8,715 nucleotides of DNA from assembly GCA_020027805.1 (NCBI GenBank), contig JAHKKQ010000087.1:1-8715 (forward strand), in the 5' to 3' direction. Shown here one piece after another: positions 1-4,761 of the stretch. Source of the stretch: Candidatus Dadabacteria bacterium (lineage in GTDB: Bacteria; Desulfobacterota_D; UBA1144; Nemesobacterales; UBA2774). A program made the position numbers and the translations under genes. Each line of letters opens with the position of its first letter. The stretch's first letter is position 1. The notes beneath the pieces were generated by a model, which was not told the DNA's origin, did no database searches, and saw only the letters and a program-made list of their open reading frames with translations.

Positions 1-660
1 CTGCTGTATCCACCAGCTCGCGTAAGTGGAAAACTTGTACCCGAGCGTATAGTCGAATTTCTCGACGGCCCTCATGAGTCCGAGGTTGCCTTCCTGAATG
101 AGGTCGGCCAGGGGGAGGCCCCTGCCCATGTAGTTTTTCGCGATGCTGATGACGAGCTTGAGGTTCGACTTGATGAACCTGTTCTTGAGCTCGGAGGACC
201 TTTTCACATACGCGTCCGAGAGGGTGCTCATCCTCTCCATGTAGTTCATCATGTCCGTCCCCGTGTAGACGGGGTATTTCTTGAGTGTGCTTTTTTTCTT
301 GCTCGTGTCTCGCGAGATCTCGGTGAGTACCGCCCTTATGGCCTCTGCCTTGTTCTCGCACTTTTTTATATTGGCCGCTATCCTGAGCTCTTCTTTCGGC
401 GAAAGGAGGGACGTCTCGTGCTCGAGGTCCTTGAAATAGACGTGCAGGAGCCTGAGATGCTCTTCGAGCTTCGTTTTCCGGGGCTTCTTCCTGCCCGCGC
501 CCCCTTCCCCGGGAGCGAACCCGGGATCGAAGTCCGCGCCATCCCGGTCGAACCCCTCATCGCCGCCGTATGAGTATGATTCGTAATTTTCCTCAGGCGC
601 GCCCGGTTCTATTTCGGCGAGCCTGGGAGTAAGCTTGTCGAGGTGTTTCTGCTTTTTCAT
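1..660 (-). CDS. Sigma-70 family RNA polymerase sigma factor, N-terminal part (runs off the left edge)
   Basis: Reading from ATG at 660 down to 1 gives 220 codons with no stop, so the C-terminal regions 3 and 4 lie outside the window. The first ~65 residues are acidic, Gly/Pro-rich and probably disordered. Residues ~67-101 resemble sigma region 1.2 (LLHVYFKDLE, LLSPKEELRIA). Residues ~160-220 are a clear region 2: NLKLVISIAKNYMGRGLPL, DLIQEGNLGLMRAVEKFDY, then KFSTYASWWIQQ, which holds the core-binding helix and the tryptophans used in promoter melting. About 55 less conserved residues separate regions 1.2 and 2. The short N-terminus (no long region 1.1) favours an alternative group 2 or RpoS/RpoH-like factor over the housekeeping RpoD, but the subgroup cannot be fixed without regions 3-4. 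The Shine-Dalgarno is modest (AGGGG close to the ATG), so the exact start is less certain than for the neighbours. Confidence 0.88.
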   Translation of the reverse strand, partial: MKKQKHLDKLTPRLAEIEPGAPEENYESYSYGGDEGFDRDGADFDPGFAPGEGGAGRKKPRKTKLEEHLRLLHVYFKDLEHETSLLSPKEELRIAANIKKCENKAEAIRAVLTEISRDTSKKKSTLKKYPVYTGTDMMNYMERMSTLSDAYVKRSSELKNRFIKSNLKLVISIAKNYMGRGLPLADLIQEGNLGLMRAVEKFDYTLGYKFSTYASWWIQQ

Positions 661-728
661 ATTCCCCTATATCCTGTCCCCGAGACGAACGGGATTACTT
701 TATAGAGTCAATACTGTACGCTCCTTCG

Positions 729-799
729 ATACCCGTTATGGGTATGAGGGTACCCGGAATTACCGGACTTATTCGATCTAATCGGCTGAAATCGAATAA
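729..799. repeat. Cluster of inverted repeats upstream of the sigma factor gene
   Basis: Three dyads lie side by side. ATACCC/GGGTAT (729-734 and 740-745) has a 5-nt gap. The 8-bp palindrome GGGTACCC is at 748-755. A 9-bp inverted repeat, TTATTCGAT (769-777) and ATCGAATAA (791-799), has a 13-nt gap. They fall between the start of the sigma gene and the end of the phasin gene. They could be operator sites for the sigma gene or RNA hairpins in the phasin 3' tail. No T-run follows the 9-bp repeat on the minus strand, so it is not a classical terminator. Confidence 0.5.
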
Positions 800-828
800 A
801 CGAGAAAAACGGTTGATTTTGGTTAATT

Positions 829-857
829 CGGGAGAGCCGGGATAATTGGCCCTCCCG
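829..857. terminator. Possible weak terminator hairpin behind the first phasin gene
   Basis: CGGGAG (829-834) pairs with CTCCCG (852-857). Inside it GCC (836-838) pairs with GGC (848-850), with one mismatch and a 9-nt loop. It sits about 30 nt past the phasin stop codon. The minus-strand continuation (AATTAACC) is not U-rich, so this may be only an mRNA 3' hairpin. Confidence 0.3.
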
Positions 858-886
858 TTTAATCTTTCAAAATTATCGACGCCCGA

Positions 887-1306
887 TTATAGCTTGAAAG
901 AATCAAGCGCTTCGTCGAATATCGTAAAAGCCTTGATCACGTTCTTCTTCGCCATATCGTGGCTCTCCGCAGCCGCGTTGCCCGAAATACCCTTTAACGA
1001 GTCCGCCAGGTTTTTCTGAAAATCAAAAACCTTGGCCAGGCCGTCGTCGAAGGCCCCCGTATCAACCTTTGTGAACGGGTAGTTCTGCTTCGGGAATGAT
1101 CCGTAAAACTCCTTCACGGAATCGAAGAAGTCCTTTTCCGCCTCGATGGCGTAGTCGAGCTGCTTGTTAAAAACCTTTTTGTTTTCCTCGGCCACCGAAA
1201 GAGAGAAATCGAGGGTGTTCAGGTAAGTCTCCTTGACGAGCTTCGATAGTTCCTTTACCGGCTCGGTGAAATCCTTAACATCATATGCTTGTTTACTTAC
1301 TGCCAT
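887..1306 (-). CDS. Phasin-like PHA granule-associated protein
   Basis: The 139-residue product starts MAVSKQAYDVKDF and ends in TAA at 887. It has no signal peptide or membrane segment and reads as long amphipathic helices rich in Lys, Glu, Phe and Ala (EPVKELSKLVKETYLNTLDFSLSVAE, then FNKQLDYAIEAEKDFFDSVKEFYGS). A short Pro-containing break near the middle precedes a second helical part (VFDFQKNLADSLKGI). This is the pattern and size of phasins, small proteins that coat polyhydroxyalkanoate granules in the cytoplasm. The start at 1306 is chosen over an upstream in-frame ATG at 1381 because a perfect AGGAGGT lies 7 nt before it. The upstream ATG would also place the whole promoter inside the coding region. 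The gene is probably monocistronic with its own strong promoter. Family assignment rests on composition and pattern, so another small helical stress protein remains possible. Confidence 0.72.
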   Translation of the reverse strand: MAVSKQAYDVKDFTEPVKELSKLVKETYLNTLDFSLSVAEENKKVFNKQLDYAIEAEKDFFDSVKEFYGSFPKQNYPFTKVDTGAFDDGLAKVFDFQKNLADSLKGISGNAAAESHDMAKKNVIKAFTIFDEALDSFKL

Positions 1307-1313
1307 TTTTATG

Positions 1314-1320
1314 ACCTCCT
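1314..1320 (-). promoter_or_regulatory. Shine-Dalgarno site fixing the start of the first phasin
   Basis: AGGAGGT on the minus strand, 7 nt before ATG 1306, a full match to the anti-Shine-Dalgarno sequence. It decides against the longer reading from 1381. Confidence 0.85.
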
Positions 1321-1336
1321 TTTCTGGTCTAAAAAC

Positions 1337-1365
1337 AATATAATAGTTTGACACGTATTTGTCAA
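1337..1365 (-). promoter_or_regulatory. Near-perfect sigma-70 promoter of the first phasin
   Basis: On the minus strand, TTGACA (1360-1365) is followed by a 17-nt spacer and TATATT (1337-1342), giving a leader of roughly 24 nt before the ATG. The -35 box is the left half of an inverted repeat, TTGACA-AATACG-TGTCAA (1348-1365), whose right half lies in the spacer. A bound repressor there would block polymerase. Abundant phasin expression would fit such a strong promoter. Confidence 0.8.
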
Positions 1366-1376
1366 GAGAAAATGTA

Positions 1377-1386
1377 CGCATATGCG
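1377..1386. repeat. 10-bp palindrome upstream of the phasin promoter
   Basis: CGCATATGCG is a perfect palindrome 11 bp upstream of the phasin -35 box. Its position suits an activator or auxiliary operator site, but a 10-bp palindrome can occur by chance. Confidence 0.35.
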
Positions 1387-1632
1387 AAGATTTATTATAT
1401 TGCTATAGCCTGATATTATTGTATATTTAAAATTCAGTCGAAAATATTATTAGCAAAAGCATGTATATTATCGCCTCCGCTCCCGGAGACGGAAATGCGT
1501 TTGTTATTATCATTAAGGGCCGGGAATATAACGGAGAAGAGATTAAAGGATATAATCTCCTGTTGTTTTCACAGGTTGGTTATTGCTTTAAGAATGGCGT
1601 ATAAGAGTCTAATGCTGCTTACTAATTATCAA
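1387..1632. other. AT-rich intergenic stretch, no gene supported
   Basis: Together with the promoter region this leaves about 330 bases without a gene between the two phasin genes. It is AT-rich at the left end. It contains one short hairpin, GAGATTA (1539-1545) with TAATCTC (1553-1559), and a CTCCG/CGGAG mini-hairpin near 1480. A plus-strand frame at 1495-1683 has no Shine-Dalgarno and overlaps the 3' end of the second phasin gene in antisense, so I do not call it. Confidence 0.5.
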
Positions 1633-2040
1633 TCAAGAGCCCTTTTTCATGAAGTCCTGAAACATCGACGCCGTGCTCTTTAGCTGCTCCATCCAGCTCT
1701 CCTGGATCTTCTGCATGTTCCTCATGTATTCGGAGAACTTGTCGTCCGCCATGCCGAGACCCTGCATGGGGCTTCCGCTCCCGTACTTCATCGGGTTCTC
1801 CGACATTATCCTCAGCATTCTCTTGGTGGTCTCCATGATATTTTCCATGAGAGCCTTCTGAAGCTCGAGGGATTCCATGAAGAGCCTCTGCTGATATTCC
1901 ATGACGGGCTTCGTCATCTCCTGGGCCTTCTTCTGACCCTCGAGGATAGGCTTCGTAATCTTCTCGATCTCGTTCTTCTGGGTCTCGAGCACCTTGAAGA
2001 ATTCCGAGAATATATTTTCAGAGCTTTCCTTCTTCGTCAT
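1633..2040 (-). CDS. Met-rich coiled-coil protein, phasin-like or PHA synthase-subunit-like
   Basis: The 135-residue protein is cytoplasmic and almost entirely helical. A charged N-terminal helix (residues ~8-27) leads into two copies of a 14-residue (two-heptad) repeat, ITKPILEGQKK (28-38) and MTKPVMEYQQR (42-52). A Met/Leu-rich amphipathic helix follows (SLELQKALMENIMETTKRMLRIM). Then comes a Gly/Ser/Pro hinge (~82-95) and a final amphipathic helix ending DFMKKGS. This organisation resembles phasins and the accessory PhaE/PhaR-type subunits of PHA synthases, which are helical and help nucleate granules. I cannot tell which, and no PHA synthase is in the window. ATG 2040 has GAGGAG 6 nt upstream. 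The first phasin gene next door supports a granule role. Confidence is high that the gene is real and moderate for function. Confidence 0.68.
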   Translation of the reverse strand: MTKKESSENIFSEFFKVLETQKNEIEKITKPILEGQKKAQEMTKPVMEYQQRLFMESLELQKALMENIMETTKRMLRIMSENPMKYGSGSPMQGLGMADDKFSEYMRNMQKIQESWMEQLKSTASMFQDFMKKGS

Positions 2041-2069
2041 TTCAGGCTCCTCAAAACGTGATAATGACT

Positions 2070-2096
2070 ATTATAAATCTAATGGGGGATTGTCAA
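2070..2096 (-). promoter_or_regulatory. Sigma-70 type promoter of the second phasin-like gene
   Basis: The minus strand shows perfect hexamers, TTGACA (2091-2096) and TATAAT (2070-2075), but only 15 nt apart, shorter than the usual 16-18. Moving the -10 by two bases (TAATAG) restores 17. A C-run lies in the spacer. The leader would be about 23 nt. Confidence 0.6.
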
Positions 2097-2329
2097 GCGG
2101 CTTGTTCAGGGACAGCGGTAAAATCGGAGCATTCGTCAGGTCTCGAATGACCGGCCGGACCGGAATGAATGCCGGAGGCGTATGCTCAAGGTGCGCGGCT
2201 CAACCCTCGTCACGCCCGGCCCTGGCTGGAACGGAGGACGGAATAAACATATCCCGTCGCCCGGAAATTGAGGGAGTCAAGAAAGCCTGAGACTCATTTA
2301 CTTTGATAACAGGCCTTGCAGCCGGACGT

Positions 2330-2683
2330 TTAAGCCTGGGACCTTCGTCTGCGGTAAGCGACGACTCCCGCAACGCCTAAAACGACGACCACCGCCAGCA
2401 TGCCCCATTCGCCCAGCGTGGGGATTGGGGTTGACCGGGTCGCTTCACATAACCCGCTTGTCTCATTACAGAAACCCGGTATGACGTCTTCGACAAGACA
2501 TGCCGGAGTAGGCCCGCCACCGCCCCCTCCGCCCAGTTGAAAACATTCGTCAGTCGCAAACTGGCAGCACTCCGGACCGGGTTGAGCTAACCCGGAGAAG
2601 CCCTTTTCCGGTAGTGATAGAAACAGAAAACCGAAAAACAGAAATGAAAGCAGAAAGCTTAGAAGCTGGTATCTCGGCAACAT
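2330..2683 (-). CDS. Small Cys-rich secreted protein with IPTL-CTERM sorting tail
   Basis: This 117-residue protein begins with a positively charged start and a hydrophobic stretch (residues ~6-24, rich in Leu and Phe). That is a signal peptide, with plausible cleavage after Ala33 (GLA|Q). The mature part has six Cys (39, 40, 47, 62, 72, 79) and a run of seven Gly (51-57). The C-terminus carries the tripartite sorting signal: IPTLGEWGM (87-95), a hydrophobic segment (95-110) and a basic RRRR end (111-114). This matches the IPTL-CTERM domain (TIGR04174), recognised in known systems by exosortase H, which processes proteins for export to the surface of Gram-negative cells. Function of the tiny mature domain is unknown; six Cys could make three disulfides. 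ATG 2683 has GGAG 6 nt upstream. No exosortase gene is in the window. Confidence 0.85.
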   Translation of the reverse strand: MLPRYQLLSFLLSFLFFGFLFLSLPEKGFSGLAQPGPECCQFATDECFQLGGGGGGGPTPACLVEDVIPGFCNETSGLCEATRSTPIPTLGEWGMLAVVVVLGVAGVVAYRRRRSQA

Positions 2684-2711
2684 GGCTCACTCCGGTTTAG
2701 CGTTTTTAATC

Positions 2712-2740
2712 ATTCTAAAACATTCGGGTGGTAAGAACAA
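2712..2740 (-). promoter_or_regulatory. Possible promoter of the IPTL-CTERM gene
   Basis: On the minus strand TTGTTC (2735-2740), a 17-nt spacer and TAGAAT (2712-2717). The -10 is good (5 of 6) but the -35 matches only TTG, so this is tentative. Confidence 0.4.
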
Positions 2741-2763
2741 CTTTTATTTTAATAATAGTGCCA

Positions 2764-2871
2764 GGGGAGCGGCAGGGAAGTTTTCCATAAGCGGAAGCAC
2801 AATATATCCGCCTTTTCAATTCCAAACACCCATGCCGATCAAGCCGTGATGCACTTTAAGAACCGCTCCCC
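2764..2871. repeat. 9-bp inverted repeat enclosing a 108-nt possibly structured segment
   Basis: GGGGAGCGG (2764-2772) is inverted as CCGCTCCCC (2863-2871). The 10-mer ACCGCTCCCC at 2862-2871 recurs exactly at 3136-3145, in the dodecin leader. Inside lies a smaller hairpin, AGCGGA with TCCGCCT around 2794-2814. The dodecin stop codon is 26 nt away, so on the minus strand the element would form the 3' tail of the dodecin mRNA. It could be an RNA structure, a small non-autonomous element or coincidence. Confidence 0.35.
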
Positions 2872-2896
2872 TCATCTCTTTTCCGTCCGATAAGTA

Positions 2897-3103
2897 CTAG
2901 CCTTCCAATATAAAGGTAATTCTTATATGCGCCCTGTACTCGGTGATTTTCCCGCCTTTACCTACAGCGGCGTTCATCTTCGTTACCTCTATGCCCGTGA
3001 GCCCGCGGAGCGTCTTGTTCGCCCTTTCGAGAGCGTTCTTTACGGCGTCGTCCCACGATTTGGGAGACGAGCCTATTATCTCTGTGATCCTTGCAACAGC
3101 CAT
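2897..3103 (-). CDS. Dodecin family protein
   Basis: The 68-residue product has the full dodecin pattern: strand MAVARITEIIGSSPKSW, helix DDAVKNALERANKTL, then GIEVTKMNAAV and the final strands KITEYRAHIRITFILEG. Dodecins are small cytoplasmic proteins that assemble into hollow dodecamers. Many bind flavins (sequestering FMN, riboflavin or lumichrome), and some bind CoA as well. In flavin-binding dodecins a Trp in a WxEV-type motif stacks on the flavin. Here the aligned residue is Gly37 (LTGIEV), and the only Trp is Trp17 in the helix, so flavin binding is doubtful. The start at 3103 is set by AAGGAGGT 7 nt upstream; an in-frame ATG at 3187 lies upstream and would overlap the promoter. The gene has its own promoter, back to back with the acyl-CoA dehydrogenase promoter. 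Confidence 0.93.
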   Translation of the reverse strand: MAVARITEIIGSSPKSWDDAVKNALERANKTLRGLTGIEVTKMNAAVGKGGKITEYRAHIRITFILEG

Positions 3104-3110
3104 GGTCAAT

Positions 3111-3118
3111 ACCTCCTT
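3111..3118 (-). promoter_or_regulatory. Shine-Dalgarno site fixing the dodecin start
   Basis: AAGGAGGT on the minus strand, 7 nt before ATG 3103. It excludes the longer reading that would begin at 3187. Confidence 0.85.
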
Positions 3119-3135
3119 AGTGTATTTTGTTAGCC

Positions 3136-3145
3136 ACCGCTCCCC
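3136..3145. repeat. Second copy of ACCGCTCCCC in the dodecin leader
   Basis: An exact 10-nt direct copy of 2862-2871, in the predicted 5' leader of the dodecin mRNA only a few bases after the expected transcription start. Read on the mRNA it is GGGGAGCGGT, so the same decamer flanks both ends of the gene. Confidence 0.4.
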
Positions 3146-3157
3146 GGTCCCATTACT

Positions 3158-3187
3158 ACTATAATAAAAATGTGAAAAAAAAGTCAA
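3158..3187 (-). promoter_or_regulatory. Dodecin promoter
   Basis: Minus-strand TTGACT (3182-3187), an 18-nt T-rich spacer and TATAGT (3158-3163). The -35 runs straight into T (TTGAC followed by eight T), the same arrangement as upstream of the nitroreductase gene. Confidence 0.65.
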
Positions 3188-3215
3188 GGTAAATTTATTG
3201 CCGCCGGTTGACTTT
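3180..3215. repeat. 8-bp inverted repeat between the dodecin and acyl-CoA dehydrogenase genes
   Basis: AAAGTCAA (3180-3187) mirrors TTGACTTT (3208-3215) across a 20-nt gap. The left arm is the dodecin -35 box; the right arm lies just upstream of the acyl-CoA dehydrogenase promoter. It may be a regulator site controlling both directions or two facing -35 boxes. Confidence 0.45.
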
Positions 3216-3236
3216 ATTACACAAATTTCATAATCG

Positions 3237-3245
3237 TGCTATAAT
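3237..3245 (+). promoter_or_regulatory. Extended -10 promoter of the acyl-CoA dehydrogenase gene
   Basis: TGCTATAAT is a perfect -10 hexamer (3240-3245) with the upstream TG of extended -10 promoters. The best -35 at 18 nt is ATTACA (4 of 6). The TTGACT at 3208-3213 is 26 nt away, too far to be the paired -35. The start codon is 36 nt downstream. Confidence 0.6.
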
Positions 3246-3271
3246 CAATCTCAAAAAAAGACACCCGTTTT

Positions 3272-3276
3272 GGAGG
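3272..3276 (+). promoter_or_regulatory. Shine-Dalgarno site fixing the acyl-CoA dehydrogenase start
   Basis: GGAGG, 5 nt before ATG 3282. It argues against the in-frame TTG at 3270, which would put this site inside the coding sequence. Confidence 0.8.
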
Positions 3277-3281
3277 GCACT

Positions 3282-4424
3282 ATGCCTATTGATTTCGAGT
3301 TTACAGAAGAACAGCATATGTTCAGGGCCACTATCAGGGACTTCGGCGAAAACGAGATAGCGCCGCTGGTGGAGGACGCGGAAAAGAATGAAAAATTCCC
3401 CAGGGAGATCTTCCCCAAGCTCGGGGAGATGGGTTTCCTGGGCATCTCCTTCCCCGAGGAGTACGGCGGTGTGGGTCTGGACAAGGTGACGGAATGCATA
3501 TTCGCCGAGGAGATGGGGCGCATTAACGCGGGCATAGCCATGTGCATAAACGCTCATACGAGCCTCTCCTGCGTGCCTGTGTATAAGTTCGGGACTAAAG
3601 AGCACAAAGAGAAGTATCTGATACCGGGGATAGAGGGCAAGGTCATAGGCGCGCTCGGGCTGACCGAGCCGGACGCGGGCTCGGACGCGAGGAGCATACG
3701 CGCGACCGCGGTGAAGAAGGGCGGGAAATATTATCTGAACGGGACCAAAACCTGGATCACGAACGGCACGATGGCCGATTTCGTCATCGTCGCCGCTTAT
3801 ACCGACAAGTCGAAGAAGGGGACGGGCATAAGCCTCTTCATAGTGGACTCAGACGCCCCGGGCTTCACCGAGAAAAACAAGATACACAAGCTCGGGCACA
3901 GGTCGGCCGACACGGCCGAGCTCGTGTTCGATAACTGCGAGATACCCGAGGAGAACCTCCTCGTCGGCGAAGGGGGGTTCAATGGCGCTATGGATACCCT
4001 GCTCGGCGCGAGAATCACTCACGCCGCCAAATCAGTCGGCCTCTCGCAGGCGGCGTTCGAGTTCGCGCTTAACTATTCGAAGCAGAGGGAGGCGTTCGGG
4101 AAGCAGATATCCAAGTTCCAGGCTATAAGCTTCAAGCTCGCCGAGATGGCCGTGAAGATAGAGACAGCGAGGCTCCTCGTATACAAGGCGGCCTGGCTCT
4201 ACAGCAACGGCAGGAAGGCGCTTAAGGAGGCGTCGATGGCTAAATTGCACGCGGCCGAGGTAGTGCAGTGGGTGGCGACCGAGGCGGTGCAGGTGCTGGG
4301 AGGATACGGGTACGGGGTCGAGTTCCCCGTCGAGAGGTATTACAGGGACGCCAAGCTCGCGTCCATCACCGAAGGCACGTCCGAGATACAGCACATCGTC
4401 ATAGCGAGGGAGCTCGGAATCTAA
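3282..4424 (+). CDS. Acyl-CoA dehydrogenase (short/medium-chain type)
   Basis: The 380-residue flavoprotein has the usual family length. Such enzymes use FAD to put a trans-2 double bond into acyl-CoA thioesters, in fatty-acid or branched-chain amino-acid breakdown, passing electrons to electron-transfer flavoprotein. The N-terminal helical domain (~1-120) starts DFEFTEEQHMF. The middle beta domain has the family signature ALGLTEPDAGSD (124-135) and WITNG (158-162), which packs against FAD. The C-terminal helical domain has QREAFGKQI (268-276), QVLGGYGY (337-344) and the second signature ending ITEGTSEIQ. Glu364 in EGT sits where the catalytic base lies in butyryl- and medium-chain enzymes, so it should be active. 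Substrate length cannot be read from sequence. It stands alone: no thiolase, hydratase or ETF gene is adjacent. Divergent from dodecin; followed by a strong terminator. Confidence 0.95.
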   Translation: MPIDFEFTEEQHMFRATIRDFGENEIAPLVEDAEKNEKFPREIFPKLGEMGFLGISFPEEYGGVGLDKVTECIFAEEMGRINAGIAMCINAHTSLSCVPVYKFGTKEHKEKYLIPGIEGKVIGALGLTEPDAGSDARSIRATAVKKGGKYYLNGTKTWITNGTMADFVIVAAYTDKSKKGTGISLFIVDSDAPGFTEKNKIHKLGHRSADTAELVFDNCEIPEENLLVGEGGFNGAMDTLLGARITHAAKSVGLSQAAFEFALNYSKQREAFGKQISKFQAISFKLAEMAVKIETARLLVYKAAWLYSNGRKALKEASMAKLHAAEVVQWVATEAVQVLGGYGYGVEFPVERYYRDAKLASITEGTSEIQHIVIARELGI

Positions 4425-4458
4425 AGACTCGAAGCGCTTGTGAAATTAATTGGAAAAT

Positions 4459-4498
4459 AAAAAGCGGGGATCATCTCACGATGTATCCCCGCTTTTTT
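4459..4498. terminator. Bidirectional rho-independent terminator between convergent genes
   Basis: Left arm 4459-4471 (five A then GCGGGGAT) pairs with 4485-4497. The stem continues inward as CATC/GATG (4472-4475 and 4480-4483), with one bulged T (4484) and a TCAC loop. T-runs on both strands allow it to serve the acyl-CoA dehydrogenase gene (plus) and the nitroreductase unit (minus). Confidence 0.92.
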
Positions 4499-4543
4499 GT
4501 GTTCTGTGATGAAAACCCTTTTAATCAGATCCCGATAATGACC

Positions 4544-4741
4544 TTATTTCCAGGCGGCTGTCATTTCGCCCTTTTCCGGGTCCTGGTTCTTTAACCACTT
4601 CGATGAATCGTAATGAGCCGCCGCGTAGCAAAGGATAGCCGTCGTGGCTATGAGCTGCTCCGGCGTGGACTTCGTCATTTCGGCCCTTTTCTTTATAATG
4701 TTCAATATCGGATCTGGTATCTGAATCGTTACTTCAGCCAT
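4544..4741 (-). CDS. 65-residue hypothetical protein, ribbon-helix-helix-like
   Basis: The protein begins MAEVTIQIPDPIL. An N-terminal beta-strand-like stretch (VTIQIPD, 3-9) is followed by a helix (PILNIIKKRAEMT), a turn (KSTPEQ) and a second helix (LIATTAILCYAAAHY). This order is typical of ribbon-helix-helix (Arc/MetJ-type) DNA-binding proteins and antitoxins. The strand has no Lys or Arg that could contact bases, so DNA binding is doubtful, and the fold assignment is mine from pattern alone. The last ~15 residues (KNQDPEKGEMTAAWK) are polar. ATG 4741 has AAAGGAGGT 8 nt upstream. That site lies directly after the nitroreductase stop codon, giving a 20-nt gap and probable co-transcription and translational coupling. 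No toxin gene is adjacent. The gene ends before the bidirectional terminator. Confidence 0.7.
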   Translation of the reverse strand: MAEVTIQIPDPILNIIKKRAEMTKSTPEQLIATTAILCYAAAHYDSSKWLKNQDPEKGEMTAAWK

Positions 4742-4761
4742 GATGTAGAACCTCCTTTGAT

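Noticed and set aside
887..1381. Longer reading of the first phasin from ATG 1381
   Set aside because: It would translate through the promoter and a perfect Shine-Dalgarno; 1306 is the better start.
1533..1569. Hairpin GAGATTA/TAATCTC followed by a T-rich stretch on the plus strand
   Set aside because: No plus-strand gene lies upstream to terminate, the stem is only 7 bp, and the T-run is interrupted.
1495..1683. Plus-strand frame of 62 codons between the phasin genes
   Set aside because: No ribosome site, and it runs into the 3' end of the second phasin gene on the other strand.
1994..2290. Plus-strand frame of 98 codons
   Set aside because: It overlaps the second phasin start in antisense and its promoter, has no Shine-Dalgarno, and its composition is not protein-like.
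2764..2871. 4.5S (SRP) RNA or known riboswitch identity for the 108-nt inverted-repeat segment
   Set aside because: The conserved SRP RNA core with its GGAA-type loop is missing, and I do not recognise any riboswitch core.
2943..3164. Plus-strand frames across the dodecin gene
   Set aside because: Antisense shadows of a strongly recognised dodecin.
4032..4394. Minus-strand frame inside the acyl-CoA dehydrogenase gene
   Set aside because: It lies opposite the conserved C-terminal domain and shows no independent signals.
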